Positions 7,050 to 17,279 are shown, counted from the first letter of the stretch. The stretch: DNA of 64,000 bases from Clostridia bacterium (GCA_900759015.1 CAAEUE010000017.1:61821-125820), one strand, 5' to 3'. Made by a program: numbers and translations. The notes: generated by a model from the letters alone, not told the origin.

Positions 7050-7078
7050 TTGTATTATGTAATAAATTGTGATATATT
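7050..7078 (+). promoter_or_regulatory. Promoter of the GH3 gene
   Basis: TTGTAT (7050-7055), a 17-base spacer, TATATT (7073-7078). Its -35 touches the -35 of the divergent GT2 promoter, so the two probably compete for polymerase. Confidence 0.55.
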
Positions 7079-7105
7079 AGTATAACTAAAATACGGAGGT
7101 ATGCT

Positions 7106-9475
7106 ATGAAATATAAAGAATTAATAGATAAAATGACTTTAGAAGAAAAAGCAAGTTTATGTGTAGGAGGAGATTATTGGCATAGTAAAGATATAGAAAG
7201 ACTTGATATTCCAAGTATTACAATGTCAGATGGACCACATGGACTAAGAGTACAAAAAACTAAAGCAGATAATTTAGGAATTAATGAAAGTGAAATATCA
7301 ACTTGTTTTCCTGCTTCATCAACAATAGGAAACAGTTGGAATAAAGAAACTGCATACATGTTAGGAAGTGCTTTAGGAGAAGAAGCTGCTTATGAGGATG
7401 TAGACATTGTTTTAGGGCCTGCAATAAATATAAAAAGGACACCCTTATGCGGAAGAAACTTTGAGTATTTCTCAGAAGATCCATATTTAACAGGAGTATT
7501 AGCAAGTGAATATGTAAAAGGATTGCAAACAAATGGGGTAGGAGCTTGTGTAAAGCACTTTGCGGCCAATAACCAAGAAAATAGAAGAAGAACAATAAAT
7601 GCAGTTGTAGATGAAAGAACTTTAAGAGAGATTTATTTAAAAGCTTTTGAAAAGATTGTAAAAGAAGCAAAGCCATGGTCTATTATGAGCGCATACAATA
7701 AACTTAATGGAACATATTGTAACGAAAACAAAGAGCTAATGAATATCTTAAGAAAAGAATGGGAGTTTAATGGACTAGTTATAACAGATTGGGGAGCAGA
7801 AAATGATAGAGTTTCTGGTTTAATTGCAGGTAATGAAATAGAAATGCCTGGTGGCAGAGGAAATGGTGTAGAAGAAATAATAGAGGCAGTTAAAAATAAA
7901 AAAGTATCAGAAGAATATCTAAATGAAGTAGTTAGTAGAATTTTAGAATATGCATTTAAAGGTGCAGAAAGAGAAACTTTAAAAGAATATAATAGACAAG
8001 AACACCATAATATAGCAAGAAAATTAGCAGAAGATTCCATTGTTTTATTAAAAAATGATGAAGATATTTTACCAATAAAAAATAAGAAAGTTGCAGTTAT
8101 AGGAGATATGGCTAAAAGACCAAGATATCAAGGTGCAGGTAGTTCTACAATAAATCCATATAAATTGACTAATTTATTAGATTGTTTAAAAGAGCAAGGT
8201 ATAGAATGTAGTTATGCACAAGGATATGAAAGAATAGAAAGCGAAAATGATATAACTTTAAGAGAAGAAGCTATAGAAATGGCTAAGAATAGTGAATTAG
8301 TGATATTATGTGTTGGACTTACAGAAAATTTTGAATCAGAAGGAATGGATAGATTTACATTAGATATTCCATCTAATCAAAATAAATTAATAGAAGAAAT
8401 CTGCAAAGTAAATAAAAAAGTTGTAATTGTACTTTCAAATGGTTCACCAATTTTAATGCCATGGAAAGATGATGTACAAGCAATAATTACAAGTTACCTA
8501 GGAGGAGAAGCTGGAGCAGAAGCAATGGTAAATTGTTTAATTGGAAAAGTAAATCCTAGTGGAAAACTTGCAGAAACATATCCATTAAGTTTAGAGGATA
8601 CACCTTGCTACAATTATTATCCAGGAACAGAAGTAAGTGTAGAATATAAGGAAAGTATTTATGTGGGATATAGATATTATGACAAAATAAATAAGAAGGT
8701 TTTATTCCCATTTGGATATGGATTAAGTTATACAACTTTTGAATATTCTAATTTAAATGTAGATGAAGATGAAGAAAATATCATTGTAAGGTTCAAAATA
8801 AAAAATACAGGAAAAGTAGCAGGAAAAGAAATTGCACAAGTATATATTGGACAAGAAAATCCAAAAATATTTAAAGCAAAGAAAGAATTAAGAGGATTTG
8901 AGAAAGTTGAATTAGAGCCAGAAGAAGAAAAAGAAGTAATGGTAAAAATAAGTAAAGATGAATTAGCATATTATGATGTAGATCAAAATAAATGGGATAT
9001 AGAAAAAGGAACATATAATATCTATGTAGGAAAAAACCTTGAAGATATTGTTTTAAATGCTAGTATAGAACTAGCTGGAGCTACTATAAATAAAGAATTT
9101 CCAAGTGTATATATGACTGGAAATATTGAAGATGTTAGTGATACTGATTTTGAAGAAATATTAGGATATAAAATACCTACAAGATATATTGAGCTAAAAG
9201 ATTTAACGGTTGAGAACACATTAGAACAATTTAAAAATACCAAAATAGGTAAAAAAATATTTGAACACGAAATGGAAAAAATGGATAAATTAATGAAAGA
9301 ACAAAATGTAAATAAAGCAACAAAGGTAATGATGGACTTACAAAAACCTCTAAAGAAATTCTATGAAAAGAAAAGTAGTAAATATACTAAAGAGATGGTA
9401 GAAGAGTTTATAAATACAGCCAAAAAAGATGAAGAAAATTTAAATTTAGAGTTTGTTAAATTGTACTTAAAATAA
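7106..9475 (+). CDS. Glycoside hydrolase family 3 beta-glucosidase
   Basis: A 789-residue cytoplasmic enzyme (no signal peptide) that removes non-reducing-end beta-linked glucose or a related sugar. The order is an N-terminal GH3 barrel beginning MTLEEKASLC, SDGPHGLR near residue 40, KHFAANNQENRR, and the nucleophile aspartate in VITDWGAEND (about residue 226); then the GH3-C domain (GSSTINP, GLTENFESEGMDR, where the acid/base glutamate is expected); then a fibronectin-III-like domain (YVGYRYYDK, FPFGYGLSYT). The C-terminal 110 or so residues, helical and lysine-rich, are an extra tail. Base use is native-like with no CGG codon. The HAD phosphatase downstream is 32 bases away and probably co-transcribed, which suggests import of phosphorylated or intracellular oligosaccharides. 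Confidence 0.92.
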   Translation: MKYKELIDKMTLEEKASLCVGGDYWHSKDIERLDIPSITMSDGPHGLRVQKTKADNLGINESEISTCFPASSTIGNSWNKETAYMLGSALGEEAAYEDVDIVLGPAINIKRTPLCGRNFEYFSEDPYLTGVLASEYVKGLQTNGVGACVKHFAANNQENRRRTINAVVDERTLREIYLKAFEKIVKEAKPWSIMSAYNKLNGTYCNENKELMNILRKEWEFNGLVITDWGAENDRVSGLIAGNEIEMPGGRGNGVEEIIEAVKNKKVSEEYLNEVVSRILEYAFKGAERETLKEYNRQEHHNIARKLAEDSIVLLKNDEDILPIKNKKVAVIGDMAKRPRYQGAGSSTINPYKLTNLLDCLKEQGIECSYAQGYERIESENDITLREEAIEMAKNSELVILCVGLTENFESEGMDRFTLDIPSNQNKLIEEICKVNKKVVIVLSNGSPILMPWKDDVQAIITSYLGGEAGAEAMVNCLIGKVNPSGKLAETYPLSLEDTPCYNYYPGTEVSVEYKESIYVGYRYYDKINKKVLFPFGYGLSYTTFEYSNLNVDEDEENIIVRFKIKNTGKVAGKEIAQVYIGQENPKIFKAKKELRGFEKVELEPEEEKEVMVKISKDELAYYDVDQNKWDIEKGTYNIYVGKNLEDIVLNASIELAGATINKEFPSVYMTGNIEDVSDTDFEEILGYKIPTRYIELKDLTVENTLEQFKNTKIGKKIFEHEMEKMDKLMKEQNVNKATKVMMDLQKPLKKFYEKKSSKYTKEMVEEFINTAKKDEENLNLEFVKLYLK

Positions 9476-9507
9476 TAATTGACTAATTTAGAGGAGGAAA
9501 ACATAAA

Positions 9508-10314
9508 TTGATAAAAGCAGTATTTACAGATATTGATGAAACATTAACAAATTCAAATAGAGAAGTGACCGAAAAAGCTTGCTATCAAATAAAAAGATGT
9601 ATAGAAAAAGGAATTCTAATAATATTAACTTCTGGTAGAGCTAGAAAAGATGCTACAAATTATCAAAAACAAATAGGAGCAAGTCCATATATTATTTCAT
9701 CAAATGGAGCTTATTGTTATGACGAATTAAATGGAAAAGAGATCTTTAGTGAGCCTATTAAAAAAGAAGTAGTAAAACAATTATTAGAATATGCACAAGA
9801 AAATGGGTATACAATAAAATTTAATTATAAAGATAAAATTGTTTTAAACAAAGCCATTTTTGGGGATGAAAAAGATAAAGAGAAAACAGTAGATGAACTA
9901 AAAAATATTATAGAAACCGAAAATATTGTGCAATGTGTAGTATCTAGTTCTGATATTGAGAAAATGATGGAAATAAAGAGTTATTTAGCAAAGAATTTCC
10001 ATGATGTAAAGATAGTAAATGAATCTAAAAAATTAAAAAATCCAGAATTAAAACCAAGTAAAAATTATTATTGTGATATAGCTTCTGCTACTATCTCAAA
10101 AGGCAAGGCGGTACATATGATATGCAAATATTTAAATTTAGATGAAAAAGAAATTATAACAATTGGAGATGGAGAAAATGATATTTCTATGTTTAATATA
10201 ACTCCAAATTCAGTTGCAATGGGAAATGCCTTAGAATATATAAAAAAACAAGCAAAATATATAACTTCATCAAATGATGAAGATGGAGTAGCAAAAGTAT
10301 TAGAAAAATTATAA
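9508..10314 (+). CDS. Cof-type HAD-superfamily phosphatase
   Basis: A 268-residue phosphatase with motif I DIDETLT (the fourth position E replaces the usual G, as in some Cof proteins), TSGRARKDA as motif II, and TIGDGENDISMF as motif IV near residue 220. The start is TTG 9508 after AGAGGAGGAAAAC. It follows the GH3 gene closely and may remove phosphate from the sugars released there; that link is an inference. A strong hairpin terminator follows. Confidence 0.88.
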   Translation: MIKAVFTDIDETLTNSNREVTEKACYQIKRCIEKGILIILTSGRARKDATNYQKQIGASPYIISSNGAYCYDELNGKEIFSEPIKKEVVKQLLEYAQENGYTIKFNYKDKIVLNKAIFGDEKDKEKTVDELKNIIETENIVQCVVSSSDIEKMMEIKSYLAKNFHDVKIVNESKKLKNPELKPSKNYYCDIASATISKGKAVHMICKYLNLDEKEIITIGDGENDISMFNITPNSVAMGNALEYIKKQAKYITSSNDEDGVAKVLEKL

Positions 10315-10322
10315 AAATATAG

Positions 10323-10361
10323 TCCTCGAAAGAAGTGAAAATTTTCTTTCGGGGATTTTTG
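10323..10361 (+). terminator. Intrinsic terminator after the Cof phosphatase
   Basis: TCCTCGAAAGAA (10323-10334) pairs with TTCTTTCGGGGA (10344-10355, one G-T pair), then a T-rich tail. It closes the GH3-HAD unit ahead of the cell-wall operon. Confidence 0.85.
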
Positions 10362-10424
10362 TTATTTAAACAAGCTGTTGGCACATAGAATAGTAAAAAG
10401 AAATTTACTAATAAGAGGTGTAAA

Positions 10425-12401
10425 ATGCAAACCGTATCTAGCATAAAAAACAAAAAAATGATGTTATGGATTATAATTTTTTCCGCAATATTACTTATAT
10501 TATTAATAGTAAGACTGGCTGTTATTCAATTTGTTGATGGAAATAAATTAAAACAGATGGCCTATGAACAACAAACATTAAATAGAAAGATAACCTCCAA
10601 AAGAGGGACTATATATGATGCTACAGGAGAAAATATACTTGCACAAAGTAGTACTGTAGAAACTGTTACTGTCAATTCTACAAATATTCCAGAAGATAAA
10701 AAAGAACTTGTAAGTAAAGCACTGGCTGAAATATTAGATTTAGATTATGAAGAAACATTAAAAAAAGTCCAAAAAAGAAGCTCTATCGAAACTATTGCTA
10801 AAAAAGTAGAAAAAGAAAAAACCAATGAACTAAGACAATGGATGAAAGATAATAATATAGAATCTGGAATAAATATAGATGAAGATACAAAAAGGTATTA
10901 TCCATATAGTACATTGGCATCACAAGTAATAGGATTTTGTGGAAGTGATAATCAAGGGTTAGATGGAATAGAAGCTAAATATGATGATATTTTAAAAGGA
11001 AAAAGTGGAAAGATAGAAAAACTAACAGATGCAAAAGGTGGAGATATGCAGCAATTAGAAGAAACATATGTAGCAGCAGAGAAGGGAAAAGATTTGGTGC
11101 TAACGATAGACTTAACTATTCAATCAATTGCAGAGAAGTATCTTGAAAATGCATGTATAGATAATGAATGCACAGATGGTGGAAATGTAATTATCATGAA
11201 TCCAAACAATGGGGATATTTTAGCAATGGCTACATATCCAAACTATGATTTGAATAATCCATATGAACTAGAAAATAGCGAAAATATGGATAGTAGTGAA
11301 AAGAATAAACAGCTACAAGCTAAATGGAGAAATAAAGCGATTGCAGATACATATGAACCAGGTTCTACTTTTAAATTAATAACGTCTTCTGCAGCATTAG
11401 AAGAGGGAATAACAACCACAGATAAAGAAGGAGAATTTAATTGTGGTGGTGGAATAGAGATTGCAGGAGTTAGAATAAAATGTTGGAGATATTATAGACC
11501 ACATGGAACACAGAGTTTAAGGCAAGCTCTTATGAATTCATGCAACCCTGTATTTATTGCATTAGGCCAAAAGATAGGTAAAGATAAATATTATGATTAC
11601 TTAGAAAAATTTGGATTTTTTAAGAAAACAGGAATTGACTTGCCAGGAGAAGCTAAAGGAATATTTTTAGATAAAGATAAAGTTGGACCAGTAGAATTAG
11701 CAACAATAAGTTTTGGGCAAAGATTTGAGGTAACACCATTGCAGATGGTAACAGCAGTTTCTAGTATAGCTAATGGTGGAGAATATATAGAACCTAGGGT
11801 AGTTAAAGAAATAATTGATTCTGAAACGGGAGAAAAACAAGAAGTAGAAGTAAAAAAAGGAGCTAGAGTAATATCAGAAGAAACAGCAAATAGTGTGCTT
11901 AGTATGATGCAATCTGTAGTCGAAGATGGAACAGGAAGAAATGCACAGGTACAAGGATATTTAGTGGGTGGTAAAACAGGAACATCAGAAGATGGGGTTA
12001 ATACAAATAAATATGTAACTTCATTTATGGGAGTAGCACCAATTTCTGACCCACAAGTTGTAATTTTAGTTACTTTGTATAACCCAACAGGAGAAGGGGG
12101 ACACCAAGGAGGAGGTGTCGCAGCACCTGTAGGAGGTCAAATATTAGGAGAAGTATTGCCATATCTAGAACTTAAGCAAGATAAAGAAACAGAAGAGGGA
12201 GAAAAAGAAGAAGTAGAAATGCCAGAAATAAGAAATAAAACTGTAAAAGAAGCAAGAGAAATTTTAAAAGAATTAGGTTTAGAGTTGGAGATAAATAATT
12301 TGACCGAAGAAATCAATGAAAATGAAACTTATGTAAAAGAACAAATTCCAAAACCTGGAATAAAAATAACAAAAGAAACAAAAGTTTATATTGATATATA
12401 A
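10425..12401 (+). CDS. spoVD: Class B penicillin-binding protein (SpoVD/PBP2 type)
   Basis: A 658-residue D,D-transpeptidase that cross-links peptidoglycan at the septum or spore cortex. An N-terminal membrane helix (about residues 12-33) precedes the dimerisation domain (RGTIYDATG). The catalytic triad motifs are GSTFK (serine near 313), SCN (near 370) and KTGTSE (near 515). A single C-terminal PASTA domain starts around residue 592 (MPEIRNKTVKEA), which favours SpoVD over a vegetative PBP2B with two PASTA domains. Ribosome site AAGAGGTG. It lies immediately before murE, as in many clostridia. Whether it works in vegetative division, sporulation or both cannot be told from sequence. Confidence 0.92.
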   Translation: MQTVSSIKNKKMMLWIIIFSAILLILLIVRLAVIQFVDGNKLKQMAYEQQTLNRKITSKRGTIYDATGENILAQSSTVETVTVNSTNIPEDKKELVSKALAEILDLDYEETLKKVQKRSSIETIAKKVEKEKTNELRQWMKDNNIESGINIDEDTKRYYPYSTLASQVIGFCGSDNQGLDGIEAKYDDILKGKSGKIEKLTDAKGGDMQQLEETYVAAEKGKDLVLTIDLTIQSIAEKYLENACIDNECTDGGNVIIMNPNNGDILAMATYPNYDLNNPYELENSENMDSSEKNKQLQAKWRNKAIADTYEPGSTFKLITSSAALEEGITTTDKEGEFNCGGGIEIAGVRIKCWRYYRPHGTQSLRQALMNSCNPVFIALGQKIGKDKYYDYLEKFGFFKKTGIDLPGEAKGIFLDKDKVGPVELATISFGQRFEVTPLQMVTAVSSIANGGEYIEPRVVKEIIDSETGEKQEVEVKKGARVISEETANSVLSMMQSVVEDGTGRNAQVQGYLVGGKTGTSEDGVNTNKYVTSFMGVAPISDPQVVILVTLYNPTGEGGHQGGGVAAPVGGQILGEVLPYLELKQDKETEEGEKEEVEMPEIRNKTVKEAREILKELGLELEINNLTEEINENETYVKEQIPKPGIKITKETKVYIDI

Positions 12402-12455
12402 AACTAGTTGCTATATAATGTATTCGTAAAATTGTATAAAATGGAGGTATATTTT

Positions 12456-13964
12456 ATGAACCTTAAAAATATATTAGTAGGTATTGAAGGTATAAAAGCT
12501 AAAGGAGATATTGATATAGAAATAAATTCTGTAAAAAATGATTCTAGAAAAGTAGAAAATGGAGATCTATTTATTTCTATCAAAGGTTATGAAGCAGACG
12601 GAGCAGATTATGTAGGTGAGGCTGTAGATAAAGGGGCAAAAGCAGTATTAGTAGAAGAAGGAACTGATTTAAAAGGATTAAAAATAAAAGATAATACAAC
12701 TTTATTAGTTGTTCCAGATGCAAGAATTGCAATGGCTCAAATTGCTTGTAATTATTATGATAATCCATCTAGAAAATTTCAATTAATAGGTGTAACAGGA
12801 ACAAAAGGTAAAACAACAACTACATACATGATAAAATCTATGTTAGAAAAAAAGGGATTAAAAGTTGGATTAATAGGAACAATCCACAACTATATTGGAG
12901 CAGAAGATTTAGGAGATAGTGAGAGAACAACACCAGAAAGCTTAGAATTACAAGAATTATTTGCAAAAATGGCAGCTGCAAAATGTGATGTTGTTGTTAT
13001 GGAAGTATCTTCACAAAGTTTAAAATTAAATAGAGTATATGGTTCAGATTTTAATATAGGAATCTTTACAAATTTATCAGAAGAACATATAAGCGAAAAA
13101 GAACATGCAGATATGAAAGAATATTTCGAGACAAAATGCAGATTATTTACTATGTGTAAAAGAGCATATATAAATGCAGATGATTTATATGCTATAAAGC
13201 TTCCTAAATTAGTACCAGGACCAGAATATATTACTTATGGTATAGATAATTATTCTAAAATATTAGCTAAAGATATCACAATAACAAACTCATATGTAGA
13301 CTTTAGAGTAAAAATTGGAGAAAGAAATGAAAGAGTAAAAGCATGCATTCCAGGAAGATTTAGTGTGTATAACTCTTTGGCAGCTATTGCTGTTGCATTA
13401 CAATTTGGATGTGATGCAGATATGATAAAAGAAGGTTTGGTAGAAGTTAGAGTACCAGGAAGATCAGAAATGATAGACAACAAATTAGAAATTCCTATAA
13501 TGATAGATTATGCTCATTCTCCAGAAAGTTTAGAAAGCATTTTAAATGCTGTAAAATCTTATACAAGAGGAAGAGTAATTTGTGTATTTGGTTGTGGTGG
13601 TAATCGCGATAAAAATAAGAGACCTCTAATGGGAGAGATTGCAGGCAGAATAAGTGATTATACTATTATTACATCAGATAACCCAAGAGATGAAGAACCT
13701 TCAGAAATTATAAAAGAAATAGAAGAAGGTATTAAAAAAACTAAAGCAAATTACAAAATTATAGAAGATAGAAAAGAAGCTATAAAAGCTGCAATAGAAA
13801 TGGCAAATAAATTAGATATTGTAGTTATAGCAGGAAAAGGTCATGAAATGTACCAAGAAATAAAAGGAAGGAAAAACGAATTTAACGAGAAAAAATTAGT
13901 AATAGAAATTACAGATGAGCTAAAGAAAAAACAAGAAGAAAAAAGCACAAAAAAGAAAAAGTAA
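12456..13964 (+). CDS. murE: UDP-MurNAc-tripeptide synthetase MurE
   Basis: This cytoplasmic Mur ligase adds the third stem-peptide residue to UDP-MurNAc-L-Ala-D-Glu using ATP. I start at ATG 12456 (MNLKNILVG) because GGAGGT lies eight bases upstream; about 502 residues. The ATP loop is GVTGTKGKTTTTY (near residue 110). The substrate-selectivity motif reads DNPRDEEP near residue 408: DNPR is the known signature for meso-diaminopimelate, whereas lysine enzymes differ. So the wall is predicted to be of the mDAP type. A lysine-rich tail ends the protein. It overlaps nothing and leads directly to mraY. Confidence 0.95.
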   Translation: MNLKNILVGIEGIKAKGDIDIEINSVKNDSRKVENGDLFISIKGYEADGADYVGEAVDKGAKAVLVEEGTDLKGLKIKDNTTLLVVPDARIAMAQIACNYYDNPSRKFQLIGVTGTKGKTTTTYMIKSMLEKKGLKVGLIGTIHNYIGAEDLGDSERTTPESLELQELFAKMAAAKCDVVVMEVSSQSLKLNRVYGSDFNIGIFTNLSEEHISEKEHADMKEYFETKCRLFTMCKRAYINADDLYAIKLPKLVPGPEYITYGIDNYSKILAKDITITNSYVDFRVKIGERNERVKACIPGRFSVYNSLAAIAVALQFGCDADMIKEGLVEVRVPGRSEMIDNKLEIPIMIDYAHSPESLESILNAVKSYTRGRVICVFGCGGNRDKNKRPLMGEIAGRISDYTIITSDNPRDEEPSEIIKEIEEGIKKTKANYKIIEDRKEAIKAAIEMANKLDIVVIAGKGHEMYQEIKGRKNEFNEKKLVIEITDELKKKQEEKSTKKKK

Positions 13965-13978
13965 GGGTGAGAGATTAA

Positions 13979-14959
13979 ATGAATTTACAGATAAAAATAT
14001 TATTGGTAGCCTTTGGCGTAGCCCTAATACTAGGAATAATTATTTTACCAATATTAAGAAGATTAAAAGTTAGCCAACAAGAAAGAGCAGAAGGTCCAAA
14101 GTCACATTTATCAAAAAAAGGAACTCCAACAATGGGAGGAATTATATCTATAATAGCAATTACATTATTAAGTATAGGTGTTATGCTAATTTATTATATG
14201 GATGATCAAGCAGATATTGTAAAGAGGATAATTCCATTATTGTTTGCAACATTGGGCTTTGGAATAGTTGGATTTATAGATGATTTTAAAAAAATGGTAT
14301 TAAAAAATACAGATGGATTAAAACCAACATATAAAATGTTAGGATTGTTAGTAATTTCTGTATGTTTTGTATTATATTTGTTAAATGTTTTAAATATTGG
14401 AACTGATATTTATATTCCAATAATAAAAACTTTTGTAAATATTCCAGTTTGGATTTATATACCTTTTGCGATTATAGTAATGCTTGCTACTACAAATGCT
14501 GTTAACTTAACAGATGGTATAGATGGGCTAGCTACAAGTGTAACAACAATTATAGTTGCATGTTTAACAGTAATAGGAGTTATTTTCGATGTAAAAGAAA
14601 TTATTATATTTGGAACTATAGTTTGTGGATGTAATTTAGCATTTTTAATATTTAATTTACATCCTGCAAAAATATTTATGGGGGATACAGGTTCTTTAAT
14701 GCTAGGTGGTGTAATTGCTGCTATGGCACTTGTTCTTAAAATGCCATTATTATTAATTGTTATTGCATTAATTCCAGTATTAGAGACACTTTCTGTAATG
14801 ATTCAAGTTACATATTATAAAAAAACAGGAAAAAGAATTTTCAAGATGACACCAATTCATCATCATTTTGAATTATCTGGATGGAGTGAGAATAAAATTG
14901 TAACAGTATTTAGTTTAATTACATTAATCCTTTGTGTAGTTGGATTGAATATTATCTAA
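13979..14959 (+). CDS. mraY: Phospho-MurNAc-pentapeptide translocase MraY
   Basis: A 326-residue integral membrane enzyme with about ten helices that transfers phospho-MurNAc-pentapeptide to undecaprenyl phosphate, making lipid I. Visible family motifs are KKGTPTMGG, GFIDDFKKM, NAVNLTDGIDGLA, FMGDTGSL and the histidine cluster PIHHHFE near the end. The start ATG has GGTGAGAG upstream, 14 bases after murE. In most dcw clusters murF precedes it and murD follows; neither is here. Confidence 0.96.
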   Translation: MNLQIKILLVAFGVALILGIIILPILRRLKVSQQERAEGPKSHLSKKGTPTMGGIISIIAITLLSIGVMLIYYMDDQADIVKRIIPLLFATLGFGIVGFIDDFKKMVLKNTDGLKPTYKMLGLLVISVCFVLYLLNVLNIGTDIYIPIIKTFVNIPVWIYIPFAIIVMLATTNAVNLTDGIDGLATSVTTIIVACLTVIGVIFDVKEIIIFGTIVCGCNLAFLIFNLHPAKIFMGDTGSLMLGGVIAAMALVLKMPLLLIVIALIPVLETLSVMIQVTYYKKTGKRIFKMTPIHHHFELSGWSENKIVTVFSLITLILCVVGLNII

Positions 14960-14973
14960 TAAAGGAGATAAGG

Positions 14974-16131
14974 ATGGCTAAAAATAAAAAAGTAAGAAAA
15001 TTTTCAAAATTTGCAAATAATCAACTGGATTTTATCTTATTAATAACTGTTATATTATTGTTATCTCTAGGTTTAATAATGGTACTTTCAGCAAGTTCAC
15101 CTACATCTCTTGCAGAAACAGGAGATGATAGTTATTCATACTTTAGAAAACAAGCAGGTTTTGCCATAGTTGGTGTTATTGCAATGTTGTTTATTTCTAA
15201 AATTGATTATAGGTTTTGGAAAAAATTTTATAAGATTGCATATATAGGTTCAATAATATTACTATTAATGGTATTAATACCTGGAATAGGTGTATCAGCA
15301 GGTGGTGCAAGAAGATGGATAAATTTAGGAGTTCAATTCCAACCATCAGAACTTGCAAAGATAGGATTGATTATATTTTATGCAAGCTATTTGACAGATC
15401 ATAAAGATGAATTAAAGGATTTTAAAAAAGGTTTTATAAAGCCACTGTTGTATTTAATACCGGTAGTATTAATATTAATTCTTATACAAGATCACTTAAG
15501 TGCTACAATTATAATAGTATTAGTAGTTGGAATAATGATGCTTATGGCAGGTGTAAGACCAATGTATTTTGCAACTGTAGGTAGTGCTGCAGCAGTAGCA
15601 GGAGCTGCAGGGTTATATGCTATGGCAAAGTTTACTAGTAAAGGAGCATTCAGAATTGCGAGAATAACATCATTTTTAAATCCTTGGGCAGATAAACAAG
15701 GTGATGGATGGCAAGTAATACAAAGTTTATACGCTATAGGTTCAGGTGGCTTATTTGGAGTTGGATTAGGCCAAAGTAAACAAAAATATTTATATATATC
15801 AGAACCACATACAGATTTTATATTTGCAGTTTTGGCAGAAGAGTTAGGTTTTGTTGGTTGTGCAATAGTTATTGCTTTATTTGGAATATTTATATGGAGA
15901 GGTGTTCTTGCAGCAATGAAAGCTCCAGATATGTTTGGTAGCTTAGTAGCAGTAGGAATTACATCTTTAATAGGATTACAAGCAATAATAAATATAGCGG
16001 TTGTAACATCATCTATGCCGGTAACTGGTATGCCATTACCATTCTTTAGCTATGGTGTAACTTCATTATTAATATTATTGTGTTCAGTAGGTATATTGCT
16101 TAATATATCACGAGCAGGCTCAAAAATTTAA
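14974..16131 (+). CDS. ftsW: SEDS lipid II polymerase FtsW/SpoVE
   Basis: A polytopic membrane protein of about 385 residues in the SEDS family, which polymerises lipid II with a partner class B PBP. The ATG at 14974 is chosen because AAAGGAGATAAGG precedes it. Motifs seen are GGARRWINLG, QPSELAK (residues around 130) and DFIFAVLAEELGF. The partner is probably the PBP encoded by spoVD at 10425. B. subtilis SpoVE occupies the same position next to murG, so SpoVE is an equally good name; sequence alone does not separate them. Confidence 0.92.
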   Translation: MAKNKKVRKFSKFANNQLDFILLITVILLLSLGLIMVLSASSPTSLAETGDDSYSYFRKQAGFAIVGVIAMLFISKIDYRFWKKFYKIAYIGSIILLLMVLIPGIGVSAGGARRWINLGVQFQPSELAKIGLIIFYASYLTDHKDELKDFKKGFIKPLLYLIPVVLILILIQDHLSATIIIVLVVGIMMLMAGVRPMYFATVGSAAAVAGAAGLYAMAKFTSKGAFRIARITSFLNPWADKQGDGWQVIQSLYAIGSGGLFGVGLGQSKQKYLYISEPHTDFIFAVLAEELGFVGCAIVIALFGIFIWRGVLAAMKAPDMFGSLVAVGITSLIGLQAIINIAVVTSSMPVTGMPLPFFSYGVTSLLILLCSVGILLNISRAGSKI

Positions 16132-16157
16132 TATGAGATAATAGAAAGGGTAATAAT

Positions 16158-17279
16158 ATGAAAGTAATAATAGCAGCATCACAAACAGGTGGACATATAA
16201 ATCCAGGTATTGCAATAGCAAATAAAATAAAAGAAGAGAATAAAGATGCAGAAATAATTTTTATTGGAACAAAAAGAGGATTAGAAAATGACTTAGTTCC
16301 AAGAGCTGGTTATAAATTAAGAACAATCGAAGCTTATGGAATCGTAAGAAAAGTTTCTATAGAGAATTTTAAGAAAATGCTAAAAACTTTAAAAGGTTAT
16401 GGAGAAGCTAAAAAAATATTAAAAGAGGAAAAGCCAGATATTGTAATAGGAACAGGAGGATTTATTTGTGGGCCAGTACTTTTGGCAGCAGCAAAACAAA
16501 AGATTCCTACAATGTTACATGAAAGTAATGCTTTTCCAGGTGTTACAGTAAAATTATTAGCTAAAAAAGTTGATACAATTTTGATTGGATTTGAAGATGC
16601 TAGGGCTAAAATTCATGATGCAAAAAATATAGTTTTAACAGGAACTCCTACAAAATTTAAGGAAATACAATATAGCGATAAAGATAAAGAGGAATTCTTG
16701 AAAGAAAACAATTTACAAAAAGATAAAACTTTAATTTTAGTGTTTGGTGGAAGCCAAGGAGCAAGACCTATAAATAATGCATTAGAAGAAATAATAGAAA
16801 AAAATTTGAATAAAGACTATCAAATCTTATGGTCAGTAGGTCAAAGCCAATATGATATAATAAAAGAAAATTTGGCTAAGAAAAATATAGATATAACACA
16901 AATAGAAAATGTAAATGTTGTACCATATATATATGATATGCAAAAAGCGATGGCAGTCGCAGACTTAATAGTTTGCCGAAGTGGTGCAATGACTATAACA
17001 GAAGTATCAATTTCAGGGAGACCAGCCATATTTGTACCATTATCATTTGCAGCGGAAAATCACCAAGAATATAATGCTAAGGTTTTAGTAAATGAAGGAG
17101 CTGCTAAAATAATCCATGATAATGAAATAAATGGAGAATCACTTAATAAAATGATAGAAGAAACTATAAGTGATAAAGAAAAGTTAAAAGAAATGGGCAA
17201 TAATGCTAAAAAAATAGTTATGAAAGATGTAGAAGATAAAATATATAATGAAGTAGAAAAATTAATAAACAAAAGATAA
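16158..17279 (+). CDS. murG: Lipid II synthase MurG
   Basis: A GT28 (GT-B fold) N-acetylglucosaminyltransferase of 373 residues, membrane-associated on the cytoplasmic face, converting lipid I to lipid II. N-terminal glycine-rich SQTGGHINPG, GTGGFICGP, the HESNAFPG motif and the C-terminal GGSQGARPIN, CRSGAMTITE and PLSFAAENHQ donor-site motifs are all present. The ribosome site is GAAAGGG. It closes the cell-wall run; coiled-coil locus A begins 15 bases later and is probably on the same transcript. Confidence 0.95.
   Translation: MKVIIAASQTGGHINPGIAIANKIKEENKDAEIIFIGTKRGLENDLVPRAGYKLRTIEAYGIVRKVSIENFKKMLKTLKGYGEAKKILKEEKPDIVIGTGGFICGPVLLAAAKQKIPTMLHESNAFPGVTVKLLAKKVDTILIGFEDARAKIHDAKNIVLTGTPTKFKEIQYSDKDKEEFLKENNLQKDKTLILVFGGSQGARPINNALEEIIEKNLNKDYQILWSVGQSQYDIIKENLAKKNIDITQIENVNVVPYIYDMQKAMAVADLIVCRSGAMTITEVSISGRPAIFVPLSFAAENHQEYNAKVLVNEGAAKIIHDNEINGESLNKMIEETISDKEKLKEMGNNAKKIVMKDVEDKIYNEVEKLINKR

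Noticed and set aside
4561..7100. Prophage or insertion element between ftsL and spoVD
   Set aside because: No integrase, transposase, phage structural gene, target duplication or terminal repeat is visible; single-gene cassettes explain the content better.
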